Source: JANYCO01 sp035535995 (GTDB taxonomy: Bacteria > Bacteroidota > Bacteroidia > Cytophagales > Cytophagaceae). From it: a stretch of 64,000 nucleotides of DNA. The position numbers and the translations under genes are program-made. Shown here in pieces: positions 7,478-15,753 of this stretch (within the stretch, counting starts at the first letter, position 1; each line of letters opens with the position of its first letter). Under the pieces are notes generated by a model. The model had not been told where the DNA came from. It saw only the letters and a list, made by a program, of their open reading frames with translations, and made no database searches. Where the stretch lies: positions 1 to 64,000 of the forward strand of contig DATLOZ010000022.1 in NCBI GenBank assembly GCA_035535995.1, written 5' to 3'.

Positions 7478-9916
7478 TTAGACAAATTTTGTCGTGGTTA
7501 CTACGCCTGCGTTGTCGATCGCGTTGAACCACCATGAACCATCAGCGGAACACATGTTGACTATAATCTTGTTTCCAGAAGTGGTAAACGTGGTAGTAGT
7601 AGTATCAGAGATCATAAATGCCGAGTTGAATTGGCCAGGGAATGTTTTATTGGCTAACCCAGGAGCAAATTGACAATTCAGGCTGAAGTCGATGGTGATA
7701 AAGCTGCAAGCTTCCCCGAAGATCAAACCGTTTCCACGCAGGTTGATATTGTTGCAACCGCCGCCCAGGTGGTTGTTGCTGAAAGAACCGCTTGAGCTTC
7801 CGGTGGTGTAGGCAAGCAGGTTATTGTTGCAATTATTCTCAAGAGTGTTGGTAGAGGCACCTATTCCAAAGCTATTGTTGCTGCAGTAGCTGCCGAGACT
7901 ATTGTTGTTGTTGGCTCCACCAAGGAAATTGCTGTTACAATTATTTGCAAAATTATTATTGCTGCTTCCTCCGTTTGTATTATCGCCTATAGTATTGTTG
8001 CTGCAGTTGTTGCCAAAACTGTTATTGCTACTGTTGTTGACCAGTGTATTAGTATTGCAATTGTTCCCCATAGAATTATTATAGGAAAATCCTGTAAAGT
8101 GATTCTGGCTACAATAATTCCCCAACGAGATATAGTAAGCATCCGTCAATGTATTGCTTGAGCAGCCATTCCCGATCGAGCTATATTCTGCATTGCTAAG
8201 AGTATTGCCATCGCTGTTGTTTCCAAGAGTAACGGAATCACAATAACTGGTAAATGTATTCGAATCGCATTCAATGCCAAGTGAAATACGGTAAGAGCTG
8301 GTAATGCTGTTATTGTTCGAATTAGTACCTAATGAATTATAGGCAGCATTATTAAAATGATTATTAAAGCACTGCGCCTCTAATACGTTATCATAAGAGC
8401 CACTGGTAAAGGTATTACCATTACAGGAATTGCCAAGCCAGTTATAAGGACTGTTATTAAAAGTATTACTACCCGAACCATATCCTATAATTATATTATA
8501 GCTACCATTAAATGTATTATTGCTCGATTCGGAATTTATCCAAGTAGTGCCACTGGAGGTGAAACTATTATTGTAGCAGTTTGAACCTATACGATTATCA
8601 TAAGAGCCTGAAAATTGGTTGCCACTGCAGGCATCGCCTACTAAATTATATTGGGAACTTACAAAAGTATTGTTGCTAGAAGACATACCTACGGTATTTT
8701 GACTAGAGCCGCTTGTGAATCTATTATTGCTACCGCCTGAACCAATTAGTATATAGCTTGAAGATTCTATTTTAACGTTATAACTGTTAGAGGCAATATG
8801 ACAAGACTCTGCTGATTCGATATTTGTTTGCCATACACTATTCTCTATCGTGTTTTTGTTAGCACCATTCACAAATACAATATTGCCACAATAATTTCCG
8901 ATCGTATTATAAGCAGAATTGCTAAAATATGCTCCTTGTAAATCGTTGCCAACGACGTTGTCTGTAATGCCACTAGTAGAACTATCATTCCCTAGGATTA
9001 CCGAACTACAGTTTTGTCCAAACGAATTTTGGTTATGAGATCCCACAATCGTCATATTAGAGCAATTCTCTTCAAATGTATATCCATATGGAATGTCGCT
9101 ACCGTAATAGTTTACAAATACAATATTATTGTACTGGCTCCGATTGTACATCGGTTTAATAGTTATATCATGTATATCAGTGAAATTAAATGTCAACAGA
9201 TCCTCAAAAATACTAGCATTAGAATTGATTGTGCCATTTATATATATACTACTATCCCATGCAACATTTTTTATCGTATCGCCATAAGCAATGATCTGCC
9301 AGTGATCATCATTAAAACTGGAAAGAGAAGTATGCGAATCAATACAATTATAAAATATGTTGCCGTTGTATACTACATTCCCAGAAGAATAACTGGTGCT
9401 AGGCGCCCAGGCGGTATTGGAAGCTGTATCCATCTTCCATCTTCTGAATTTCACAGCGCGGAAATCGTACCATGTTTCAAGATTTTTAATTCTGTCTTTA
9501 CGATAAGTAATTTTTCCCTGGCGCGGAGTCGTGCCGTCTTCACATAATACATCGTTGACATTATAAAGAATCAGATCTTGCGGATATTCAATCGAAATCG
9601 CTTCTTCCAACAAGTCGTTTCCGGAAACTGCATACAATAATAAATGTTCCATAACACCTGTATTAATCACACTTGTATTTGGAATCATATGCTTGGTTTG
9701 AAATTCTATCTGATACATTGTACCAGGACTCATTGTACCTGCTGCAATGAGATCCGTCAGATCTGCAAAACTGATTTCCACAATCGCATTCACTTCACGG
9801 ATCATGTCCACGAAATTGATTTTCCTGGTTGTGTTATCTGACTGCATAACCGCAAAAAGATCGTTATCGGTTAATGCCGTAGCCAAAGGAAGGTCGGAAA
9901 TTTTCTTATTTAACAT
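7478..9916 (-). CDS. Tail-fibre-like Asn/Ser-rich beta-helix protein
   Basis: The 812-residue protein has no signal peptide. The first 40 residues (KISDLPLATALTDNDLFAVMQ and a following RKINFVDM) match the N-terminal segment common in phage and phage-tail-like fibre proteins. Residues of about 250-730 are a long array of imperfect units of roughly 20 residues built on patterns such as NNTF, SLGNYC and GNNCSSN, consistent with a right-handed beta-helix with Asn ladders and one Cys per turn. The last 80 residues look like a globular cap. It is translationally coupled to a GT25 glycosyltransferase. I infer a receptor-binding fibre or adhesin; a free-standing surface adhesin is less likely without an export signal. 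Confidence 0.65.
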   Translation of the reverse strand: MLNKKISDLPLATALTDNDLFAVMQSDNTTRKINFVDMIREVNAIVEISFADLTDLIAAGTMSPGTMYQIEFQTKHMIPNTSVINTGVMEHLLLYAVSGNDLLEEAISIEYPQDLILYNVNDVLCEDGTTPRQGKITYRKDRIKNLETWYDFRAVKFRRWKMDTASNTAWAPSTSYSSGNVVYNGNIFYNCIDSHTSLSSFNDDHWQIIAYGDTIKNVAWDSSIYINGTINSNASIFEDLLTFNFTDIHDITIKPMYNRSQYNNIVFVNYYGSDIPYGYTFEENCSNMTIVGSHNQNSFGQNCSSVILGNDSSTSGITDNVVGNDLQGAYFSNSAYNTIGNYCGNIVFVNGANKNTIENSVWQTNIESAESCHIASNSYNVKIESSSYILIGSGGSNNRFTSGSSQNTVGMSSSNNTFVSSQYNLVGDACSGNQFSGSYDNRIGSNCYNNSFTSSGTTWINSESSNNTFNGSYNIIIGYGSGSNTFNNSPYNWLGNSCNGNTFTSGSYDNVLEAQCFNNHFNNAAYNSLGTNSNNNSITSSYRISLGIECDSNTFTSYCDSVTLGNNSDGNTLSNAEYSSIGNGCSSNTLTDAYYISLGNYCSQNHFTGFSYNNSMGNNCNTNTLVNNSSNNSFGNNCSNNTIGDNTNGGSSNNNFANNCNSNFLGGANNNNSLGSYCSNNSFGIGASTNTLENNCNNNLLAYTTGSSSGSFSNNHLGGGCNNINLRGNGLIFGEACSFITIDFSLNCQFAPGLANKTFPGQFNSAFMISDTTTTTFTTSGNKIIVNMCSADGSWWFNAIDNAGVVTTTKFV

Positions 9917-10018
9917 AGTAGTGTTAAGTTTTAGTTGTCTTTATTTTTTAGTGTTTGTTATAGCCAGTTTTACTTAAAAAAGCGAGTTAAAAACGCTCTT
10001 CAAGTATTATCACAATAT

Positions 10019-10053
10019 ATAAGTTTTATTGATAATTACACAATAAAACTTAT
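10019..10053 (-). terminator. Hairpin separating the lysis-like operon from the fibre operon
   Basis: A perfect 13-base-pair stem (ATAAGTTTTATTG against CAATAAAACTTAT) has a 9-base loop. There is no long T-run on the leftward side, so termination may be inefficient. The 202-base gap around it holds no gene. Confidence 0.5.
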
Positions 10054-10118
10054 TATAAAATTTCAAAAAATGCATAAATTACTATAATTCAAGAATTGTT
10101 TATGTTAAAATACTTATA

Positions 10119-10382
10119 TCAGGAATGCTCATTTTCTGTTTTTTCTACCGTCACCGTAGTCCGTACAGAAGGGAAAAAATGAGTGAACACTTTATAGACT
10201 GTTCCCGTAAGTACAGCGCTAAAAGCTGCATAAACAGCTTTGCTTTGCCAAGGCTCTACGCGGATCATCTGGTAAACCACTACGATCAAAATTCCCAGGG
10301 AAACAAGCGTACATATGCACTTTAAAGTCATGTTCACAATGATCTCATACACCTTCACCTTTTCTTGCGTGATCTTGCCCAT
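10119..10382 (-). CDS. Small two-helix membrane protein, holin-like
   Basis: The 87-residue protein has two predicted membrane helices, about residues 15-40 (MTLKCICTLVSLGILIVVVY) and about 48-70 (YAAFSAVLTGTVYKVF). Its charged cytoplasm-type tail ends in VEKTENEHS. Size and two-helix topology with charged ends resemble phage holins, and an amidase gene lies in the same operon. It starts two bases after the stop of the preceding gene, so translation is probably coupled. No family assignment is possible from sequence alone; a small accessory membrane protein is the alternative. Confidence 0.6.
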   Translation of the reverse strand: MGKITQEKVKVYEIIVNMTLKCICTLVSLGILIVVVYQMIRVEPWQSKAVYAAFSAVLTGTVYKVFTHFFPSVRTTVTVEKTENEHS

Positions 10383-10383
10383 C

Positions 10384-10758
10384 TTATTGTTCTCTGTTTA
10401 GTTGATAAAAAACTATTTTCTCCAAAGAGGATGTCTCAAACTCATGATCATTTCCTTCCAGTTCACAAGACTTGCAAACAATCTTTTCAGGAATCATTGC
10501 TCCGCTTGCATACGAACGGATGATCCTTTTACAGCCTTCGTTGGGACAAACAAGACCGGTCTTTTTTATAAACGATCCTTCCCGCACGGCCAGCTCGCAG
10601 AGCAGCTTTGCGAGTTTGTAAGGAATATTGAAAAAGCTTCGGATGTTCTCGACATAGATCCTTTCTGGATCTGTCTTCTCCAGGAGCTCGAGCTTTCGTC
10701 CTACCAGCGCACCTACTGCAGAATCATCAATTTTTTGAAAGAATTTTTTTAACAACAT
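10384..10758 (-). CDS. Winged-helix-like protein with a zinc ribbon
   Basis: The 124-residue protein has an N-terminal helical half (to about residue 62) that looks like a small helix-turn-helix fold. A zinc-ribbon pair follows: CPNEGC at about residue 71 and CKSC at about 95. There is no membrane segment. Its start overlaps the end of the previous gene by 32 bases, which argues for coupled translation. I do not recognise the family. A nucleic-acid-binding or adaptor role is suggested by the ribbon only. Confidence 0.6.
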   Translation of the reverse strand: MLLKKFFQKIDDSAVGALVGRKLELLEKTDPERIYVENIRSFFNIPYKLAKLLCELAVREGSFIKKTGLVCPNEGCKRIIRSYASGAMIPEKIVCKSCELEGNDHEFETSSLEKIVFYQLNREQ

Positions 10759-11596
10759 TGTCGATCTGATTTATATGCGACGGATATTTATTGAAAGACA
10801 ATCTTCCCAGCAAAGGCTCTGTTTGAAAGTCCAGGTAATGCTGTACATCTTTGATAAATTTGAATCCGGTTTTATTTAAAGGAGCATTCATGATCTGTTT
10901 GAAAAGATCAGGATATTGCTGCTTGAGAGTATATTCTTCGTCCATCCTTTCGGTGGATACAGAACGTGACTTTTTCCAGGTGATATACGGACAATCTACA
11001 AGATCATCGTGCCAAAGTTGCTTCACGCCTTTGTTGATGTCCATCGCTTCTAAGGTGTCGTGATTCAGCATTTGTTCAAATATAATTTCTTCCGGAGTTA
11101 ACTTTTCCTCTTTCAAAATTTCCATCGAGGGGAAAAATGGAGCAATCTTTTTTTCCATGATCGTACTTTGCAGTAAGATCAGTTCTTTTGTGATCTCTAC
11201 TTTCACAGGCTGTTTGAAAGTGATTTTATATGAAGTAAAGGTGCCTTTGTCCAGCACGTGGAGCTGGTAATGTACGTCCATGAAGTAAAACTTCGCTGTT
11301 CCGTTTTGCGTTACGTGAATGGCAAAAGGAGTTGTTCCGGCAAAAAGATCCAGTTCTATTGCTTTTGGCATTTTCAGCTTATGAGACAATAATTGAACAT
11401 TCTGTTTTGTAAAGGAAAATTTCTGCACAGCAAAATCCAATATCTGTTGATAAGGATAACGCTCGCATATCTCCTCCACAATATCTTCTTGTCTTTTTCC
11501 TTTTACCTTATCAAAATTTTCCTTTAGTACCGATACAGGGTACAACCGCAACAGCCTTTGAGCATACTGTGCAGTAGAATTAAGCGTTTGAATCAT
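10727..11596 (-). CDS. Hypothetical protein of the lysis-like operon
   Basis: The 289-residue protein is soluble, with no signal peptide. The N-terminal 70 residues are helical, the middle (about 85-150) looks beta-rich (FAIHVTQNGTAKFYFMD and alternating hydrophobics), and the rest is helical. I do not recognise a family or catalytic motif. It lies mid-operon and overlaps the zinc-ribbon gene. The intimate overlap suggests the two products work as a pair. Confidence 0.55.
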   Translation of the reverse strand: MIQTLNSTAQYAQRLLRLYPVSVLKENFDKVKGKRQEDIVEEICERYPYQQILDFAVQKFSFTKQNVQLLSHKLKMPKAIELDLFAGTTPFAIHVTQNGTAKFYFMDVHYQLHVLDKGTFTSYKITFKQPVKVEITKELILLQSTIMEKKIAPFFPSMEILKEEKLTPEEIIFEQMLNHDTLEAMDINKGVKQLWHDDLVDCPYITWKKSRSVSTERMDEEYTLKQQYPDLFKQIMNAPLNKTGFKFIKDVQHYLDFQTEPLLGRLSFNKYPSHINQIDNVVKKILSKN

Positions 11597-11634
11597 TGAT
11601 ATGCTGAATTATTTTCTTTCCATCTCCGGGGATC

Positions 11635-12189
11635 TTAGTGGGCAATGATCAGGCCTCCCAATATACCCACTGCTATCCCTCCTACTCCATATAATATTTT
11701 ATCGAAGAAAGATTTTCTTCTTTGTGCATTGAGAGTCTTTTGTATATCTCCTATTTTCTGATCTACGTTCCCAATGCCATCCTGCACTCCGGCGAGCTTA
11801 CCATCGACCTGCACCAGAGAATTTTTAGTTTGAGTGATCGTACTCTGCGAAATACTATCAAGCGCTATATAATCATGATAGAGCTTTTCAAATGCTATGT
11901 TTTGCGCCTGTAAGCGCTGTTCATAATTTTGAATCACCACGTCGCATGTGGACATATATTTTTTATCGCGGATCACCTTGGCTGCCTGTTCATAAAGCTG
12001 GTAACGGTGCTTGTTGATAATATATAATGTATCGCAGGTAGTTCCTACAAGCATTCCTGGTACAAGAGGCTTAGGTTTTTGTGTGGATACACAAAATGTA
12101 TCCGACAAAATGATTGTCTTGTTATCCTGTGCCTGTATTGTGTTTTGAAACGCGAATAAGGCCAGGAAAAGAATAAATATTTTTTTCAT
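11635..12189 (-). CDS. Secreted coiled-coil protein with C-terminal membrane helix
   Basis: The 184-residue protein has a clear signal peptide (MKKIFILFLALFAF..., cleavage near QAQ at 19-21). A periplasmic part with two cysteines follows, then a coiled coil at about 95-155 and a C-terminal membrane segment (YGVGGIAVGILGGLIIAH). A protein tethered at its C-terminus with a coiled coil in the periplasm resembles the layout of phage spanins, which fuse membranes in the last step of lysis. The lipobox of a true outer-membrane spanin is missing. It lies between an amidase-coiled-coil pair and a holin-like gene. Role inferred, family not recognised. Confidence 0.6.
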   Translation of the reverse strand: MKKIFILFLALFAFQNTIQAQDNKTIILSDTFCVSTQKPKPLVPGMLVGTTCDTLYIINKHRYQLYEQAAKVIRDKKYMSTCDVVIQNYEQRLQAQNIAFEKLYHDYIALDSISQSTITQTKNSLVQVDGKLAGVQDGIGNVDQKIGDIQKTLNAQRRKSFFDKILYGVGGIAVGILGGLIIAH

Positions 12190-12202
12190 AATAATTTTAA
12201 TT

Positions 12203-12571
12203 TTATTGTAGTTGTTCCAATTCTCTTGACAATGAGTCAGCGGATTTTTCCTCGTCGTGCAATCTTCTTGTAATACTATCTGTTTTTGCCCGGAATTTGC
12301 TATCGTCTTTTTTATAATCCAGGTACAACACTCCCACCCTGTTTGTGATCAGGTTTATGCGCGTCTGGCTGTCGTCCAGGTTTTGTACGATTGAGGAGAT
12401 TTGCTTTCTTGACGAAGATAAACTGTCGGAAATATTTTTGAGATCAGACTTTACACCTTTGATATCGCTTACTGCATCTTTCAAAAGTGAATGACTAAAA
12501 AAGAGATTAAAAACGCCCTGGAATACTACGACTCCCAACACAACGTAAAGCAATAATTTTGTTTTGTCCAT
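12203..12571 (-). CDS. Membrane-anchored coiled-coil protein, inner-spanin-like
   Basis: The 122-residue protein has one N-terminal membrane helix (about residues 5-25, LLLYVVLGVVVFQGVFNLFF). A long Ser/Asp/Lys-rich coiled coil then runs to the end (DSITRRLHDEEKSADSLSRE). Size and topology are those of i-spanins, and the amidase gene lies immediately upstream in transcription, as in phage lysis cassettes. It is an alternative that it is a generic structural anchor, since coiled coils carry little family information. Confidence 0.6.
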   Translation of the reverse strand: MDKTKLLLYVVLGVVVFQGVFNLFFSHSLLKDAVSDIKGVKSDLKNISDSLSSSRKQISSIVQNLDDSQTRINLITNRVGVLYLDYKKDDSKFRAKTDSITRRLHDEEKSADSLSRELEQLQ

Positions 12572-12591
12572 GTTTATATATTTTATAGTAA

Positions 12592-13398
12592 TTAGTTTTT
12601 AAGTACAGCTCCGCTCCAGAAATAATTTCCGTTCATATCCTTATACCATTTGGAATTCCCGTTGATCGGTTCTCCATCGGTTACATATCCTATGTATTTC
12701 AACTCAGTAGAAGCCGTTACCACTTGTACTACCGAGGCCCTGGTATTGGGTGCATCCTTTCGCACATTCAATTTAGTAGTCGCTTTTACTGCACCATTTT
12801 CAGGAAAAAATACGTACCGTTTAGGAGGTGCGCCGGTACATTCTTCGTATTCACTTACTACATCCTTCAGCAATTGATCATAGGTGCGGCGGCTATAGGC
12901 CAGTCCGCTTACAGGATCTGTTTTTCGCTGCGGATCGAGAAAGCAATGGCCGGTGATAGAAGTTTTAGGATCCAGTCCAAACTTATAGCAGATATAAGCC
13001 AATACCCATACATATTTTCTGTATGCTTCATCTGCATTGATCTTATTTCCATAGCAATATTCTACGCCAATTGCCGCATCGTTGGCGTCGTAGCCATACA
13101 ATTGGTTGTCTGTAGTCACATTATATAAAACATGCCAGGCTTTTTCGGGCTGAGGGGCTGTAAGGGCTGGAATGCATTCTACGATTTCTTTATCGTCTAC
13201 AAAAATATGTGCAGAAGCGCTTTCTGCATCTTTGGTATTTTCGTAATATTTTACATTACCCGAAGCAGTAGAATTAGGATTTCCGGTGTCGTGCGCCACG
13301 ATAAATTTCACTCCTGGGGTGATCAGTTTCCCCGATCTCCTTTTGGTATTAGGAGTAAGATAGCGTGGCGAGATGATATATTTTTCTTTGAAATTCAT
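12592..13398 (-). CDS. N-acetylmuramoyl-L-alanine amidase (Amidase_2) with SH3b domain, endolysin-like
   Basis: The 268-residue protein has an Amidase_2 zinc-hydrolase domain at about 25-185: His36 in AHDTGN, His64, and His151 with Lys159 and Asp161 in GHCFLDPQRKTDP. These are the usual zinc and catalytic positions of the T7-lysozyme fold. A bacterial SH3-type wall-binding domain follows at about 203-266. It cuts the bond between muramic acid and the first alanine of the peptide. There is no signal peptide, as in phage endolysins that need a holin for access, and a holin-like and two spanin-like genes follow in the operon. A toxin-type wall hydrolase delivered by an injector is the alternative. 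Confidence 0.85.
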   Translation of the reverse strand: MNFKEKYIISPRYLTPNTKRRSGKLITPGVKFIVAHDTGNPNSTASGNVKYYENTKDAESASAHIFVDDKEIVECIPALTAPQPEKAWHVLYNVTTDNQLYGYDANDAAIGVEYCYGNKINADEAYRKYVWVLAYICYKFGLDPKTSITGHCFLDPQRKTDPVSGLAYSRRTYDQLLKDVVSEYEECTGAPPKRYVFFPENGAVKATTKLNVRKDAPNTRASVVQVVTASTELKYIGYVTDGEPINGNSKWYKDMNGNYFWSGAVLKN

Positions 13399-13414
13399 AC
13401 AATGATAATTTTTC

Positions 13415-14575
13415 TTATCCTACAGCAGGTGTATCGTAATAAAGTTCATCCTCTGGCATATCTGGCGGCAGAGCTTCGGCACATGGCTGCTTTTCCTGCT
13501 CTGGCGCTGGTGGCGGTGGGAGTGTCTCTTTAGGAGTCTCTACTTTTTCAGGAGTACTTTTCTCCGGAATTTTCAGGCCAAGATAAGTGCCGCTACTGAT
13601 GCCCATCAGAATCAACATGCTGTCATCAATCTGAGGCATGGCCAGGTTGATCATTACACTTCTCAGGAAAAACGCACCAAGTATCAAGGTCCATACCACC
13701 ATTTGAAAGCGATGTATGCTCACGCCATTTTGATCTGAAATGATATCCTTAAAAAATTCTTCTGATTTAGCATTTTTATCTACATGTTCAGGATTTTTGG
13801 AAGAATCGATCACTTTTGCGCCCGCAGTAGTTGTCATGCTTACGGTGAGCAGCACTAAAGTAGAACTGGTTATAGGTGTGATCTCACCGGTCACGGCGTA
13901 TACATACAGAAAAGAAAAAACAATGATGAAGGTCCAGAAGGCAAGCTGCGCGCGTGAAAGACTGTAGGTACCTTTATGTTCGTTTGTATTATCGTCACGA
14001 ATAATACCCGTTTTTTTAACGAGCAGAATAAATAAGATCAGCATCAGAATGATCACCAGATAGGTGAATACGAGCAGATCTGTACGTACCAATTCAAGGC
14101 TAAAGTCTTTTACCTTTGTATCGAGCGATCCGTCGTTTTCGAAGCCAAGACTCACGCTTACTTTCTGATGGGATTTGTAATAGGTTTGTCCATGGTAAAA
14201 TACATTCCATGAAGAAAGTGAAACGGTATCGCGTACCAGGTGGAATACAATGGAGCTATCGTGAGTAGAAATAAAAGTTGGGTTAAGTCCGTGCATCGGT
14301 ACTTCATTAAAATAGAGCACCAATTTTTGATGTTTATCATTATAAACCTGCATGAAATTTTCCATGTTGGTCACCTGCACTTTTAAGTAGTCGCCCAAGC
14401 CTGCTTTTATTTTCCCATCTTTTAGTCTTGTGGCTTTTATTACAACAGATTTTTTGAAAGGCTTGGTAAGACTGTCCTTATTGATGATTTGTTCGATCGC
14501 TTTTTTTTGTGCAAAAGAAGGGCTTATTAAGAAAGCTGAAAGACAAAAAAGCACGATATACTTTAGTGAATTCAT
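13415..14575 (-). CDS. Multi-pass membrane protein heading the lysis-like operon
   Basis: The 386-residue protein has a signal peptide (cleavage near SFAQ at 20-23), an extracytoplasmic beta-rich domain to about 165, and about five membrane helices in pairs (near 170-190, 210-230, 235-255, 290-310, 315-335). The Pro/Glu-rich C-terminal tail contains LPPPPAPEQE. The segment YSLSRAQLAFW before the second helix recalls a motif in a widespread family of unknown function, but I cannot name it. It is the first gene after the divergent promoter region shared with the XRE regulator. A membrane platform or signalling role is possible; nothing in the sequence decides this. Confidence 0.6.
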   Translation of the reverse strand: MNSLKYIVLFCLSAFLISPSFAQKKAIEQIINKDSLTKPFKKSVVIKATRLKDGKIKAGLGDYLKVQVTNMENFMQVYNDKHQKLVLYFNEVPMHGLNPTFISTHDSSIVFHLVRDTVSLSSWNVFYHGQTYYKSHQKVSVSLGFENDGSLDTKVKDFSLELVRTDLLVFTYLVIILMLILFILLVKKTGIIRDDNTNEHKGTYSLSRAQLAFWTFIIVFSFLYVYAVTGEITPITSSTLVLLTVSMTTTAGAKVIDSSKNPEHVDKNAKSEEFFKDIISDQNGVSIHRFQMVVWTLILGAFFLRSVMINLAMPQIDDSMLILMGISSGTYLGLKIPEKSTPEKVETPKETLPPPPAPEQEKQPCAEALPPDMPEDELYYDTPAVG

Positions 14576-14654
14576 GATTGAAAATATTGTTAACGGTAAA
14601 AATTTTTCTGATTGAGTTTATTTCTATAAAAATAAATCATAGAAAGATTAAATA

Positions 14655-14688
14655 CAAGTTTAATTGAAAATATTAGCAAGTTTAATTG
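14655..14688. promoter_or_regulatory. Twin direct repeats, candidate XRE operator
   Basis: CAAGTTTAATTG occurs at 14655-14666 and again at 14677-14688. The start-to-start spacing of 22 bases is about two helical turns. The sites lie in the 312-base divergent region between the lysis-like operon and the XRE gene. A third, near-identical copy precedes the gene at 15754. This is the spacing and placement expected of repressor sites. Confidence 0.5.
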
Positions 14689-14858
14689 CACTTTCAATGA
14701 ATTATATAAAAGGATATTTTATATAAAATATTGAAAAACAAAATATTAATATTTGTACTATATAAAAGTTTATACAAACAAAATTAAATCCACAAACCTT
14801 GCTTCTGGTTGGTTTATAAAAAAATCATACGAATTCTTTTAAAAGACAGAATACCTTC

Positions 14859-14866
14859 TATCTTTG
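14859..14866 (+). promoter_or_regulatory. TAnnTTTG promoter element of the XRE gene
   Basis: TATCTTTG matches the Bacteroidota -7 element TAnnTTTG exactly and lies 21 bases before the gene's ATG. A clear -33 TTG is not obvious. A short leader is typical of this phylum. Confidence 0.55.
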
Positions 14867-14887
14867 CATAAACAACAGGTTTACTGA

Positions 14888-15274
14888 ATGCAGGAAATGA
14901 AGCATAGGATGGAAATAATTAAAAAAGAATTTAATTATTCCAACGAACAATTAGGAGAGATTTGTGGCGTTTCTTATACAGCGATAGGAAACATAATCAA
15001 TGGAATCACCAAGGACCCGGGTGTCAGTTTATTTATCCGGCTATCAAAACAATTGGAGATTAATGTTGAATGGCTCTTGTTCGGAGAAGGAGAAATGCTT
15101 AGAAAGCATGTTTCCAAAAACCATCCTGAAGCAGTGAAATATTTAGGTCATGAAAATGACAATTTGAAAATCCTCATTCAATCAAAAGACAGTGAAATTA
15201 ATACTTTAAAGAAAATTATTAACCTGCTGGAGAACCGAATAGAAGTACTAAGCGACAAAAAGCAGGTAGGATAA
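14888..15274 (+). CDS. XRE-family regulator, phage-repressor-like
   Basis: The 128-residue protein has an N-terminal helix-turn-helix of the Cro/CI type (about residues 5-62; EQLGEICGVSYTAIGNIING is the recognition region). It contains the WLLFGEGEM segment seen in many phage-type repressors, then a C-terminal coiled coil (about 90-125) for dimerisation. There is no peptidase domain, so it should not self-cleave. It is transcribed away from the lysis-like operon, and the direct repeats between them are plausible operators. It likely represses that operon and perhaps its own gene. The inducing signal is unknown. Confidence 0.8.
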   Translation: MQEMKHRMEIIKKEFNYSNEQLGEICGVSYTAIGNIINGITKDPGVSLFIRLSKQLEINVEWLLFGEGEMLRKHVSKNHPEAVKYLGHENDNLKILIQSKDSEINTLKKIINLLENRIEVLSDKKQVG

Positions 15275-15334
15275 TATTTTTCTAACTCTCAAAACAGACT
15301 AGTTAACCTTTACCACTATAATTTCGCATTTCTT

Positions 15335-15520
15335 ATGCAAAAGCAGTATCTCTTTATCCAGACCTCAGAAGAAGAACCCGAAACCGCTCATCCGTACAAC
15401 GAGGCAATTGCCTATTCAGACAAGGAAAACCTCATACGGATTATTCACGCACTTATGGACAGCAACCAGGCACTACGAAAATATGTTGAATTTTTGGAAC
15501 GATCCTGCGACATCCAATAA
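15335..15520 (+). CDS. Small hypothetical protein after the XRE gene
   Basis: The 61-residue acidic protein begins MQKQYLFIQTSEEE and shows a helical second half (NLIRIIHALMDSNQALRKY). There is no signal peptide. It lies 60 bases downstream of the XRE gene in the same direction and may share its transcript. No family is recognised. The composition looks protein-like, so I keep it with modest confidence. Confidence 0.5.
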   Translation: MQKQYLFIQTSEEEPETAHPYNEAIAYSDKENLIRIIHALMDSNQALRKYVEFLERSCDIQ

Positions 15521-15553
15521 GTTATCTTTTACTAATTATTATCACCTATTTTT

Positions 15554-15604
15554 ATAAGGACTCATAAACTCCTTCAAGAAGAAGGATAGTTTTTGTGTCC
15601 TTAT
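15554..15604 (+). terminator. Hairpin after the XRE transcription unit
   Basis: Long imperfect arms begin and end with ATAAGGAC and GTCCTTAT, with a second pairing block CCTTC against GAAGG. It lies 34 bases beyond the stop at 15520. No strong T-run follows at once, so its strength as a terminator is uncertain. Confidence 0.45.
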
Positions 15605-15637
15605 GAAATAGCTTTTATGTCTTTTTTGTAGAAACAA

Positions 15638-15657
15638 AAGTTTAATTGTATTCAATG
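15638..15657 (+). promoter_or_regulatory. Third copy of the candidate XRE operator
   Basis: AAAGTTTAATTG followed by TATTCAATG closely matches the second site at 14677 (AAGTTTAATTG followed by CACTTTCAATG). It lies about 100 bases before the ATG at 15754, so that gene may be under the same regulator as the lysis-like operon. Confidence 0.4.
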
Positions 15658-15753
15658 TTATTTAAATTGCAAATACAGTACTTTTTCTTTTGTTTATCAA
15701 AAAAACAATCTACATTAGGACCAGAAAACAATCAGACAAAAGCGCAATCAATT

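Noticed and set aside
7900..9000. Regular repeats in DNA that could suggest a CRISPR array
   Set aside because: The repeats are codon-phased Asn/Ser units within one open 812-residue frame, with no constant repeat and no spacers.
10402..10752. 116-residue frame antisense to the zinc-ribbon gene
   Set aside because: The opposite strand carries the Cys pairs and overlapping operon structure; the antisense frame shows no domain.
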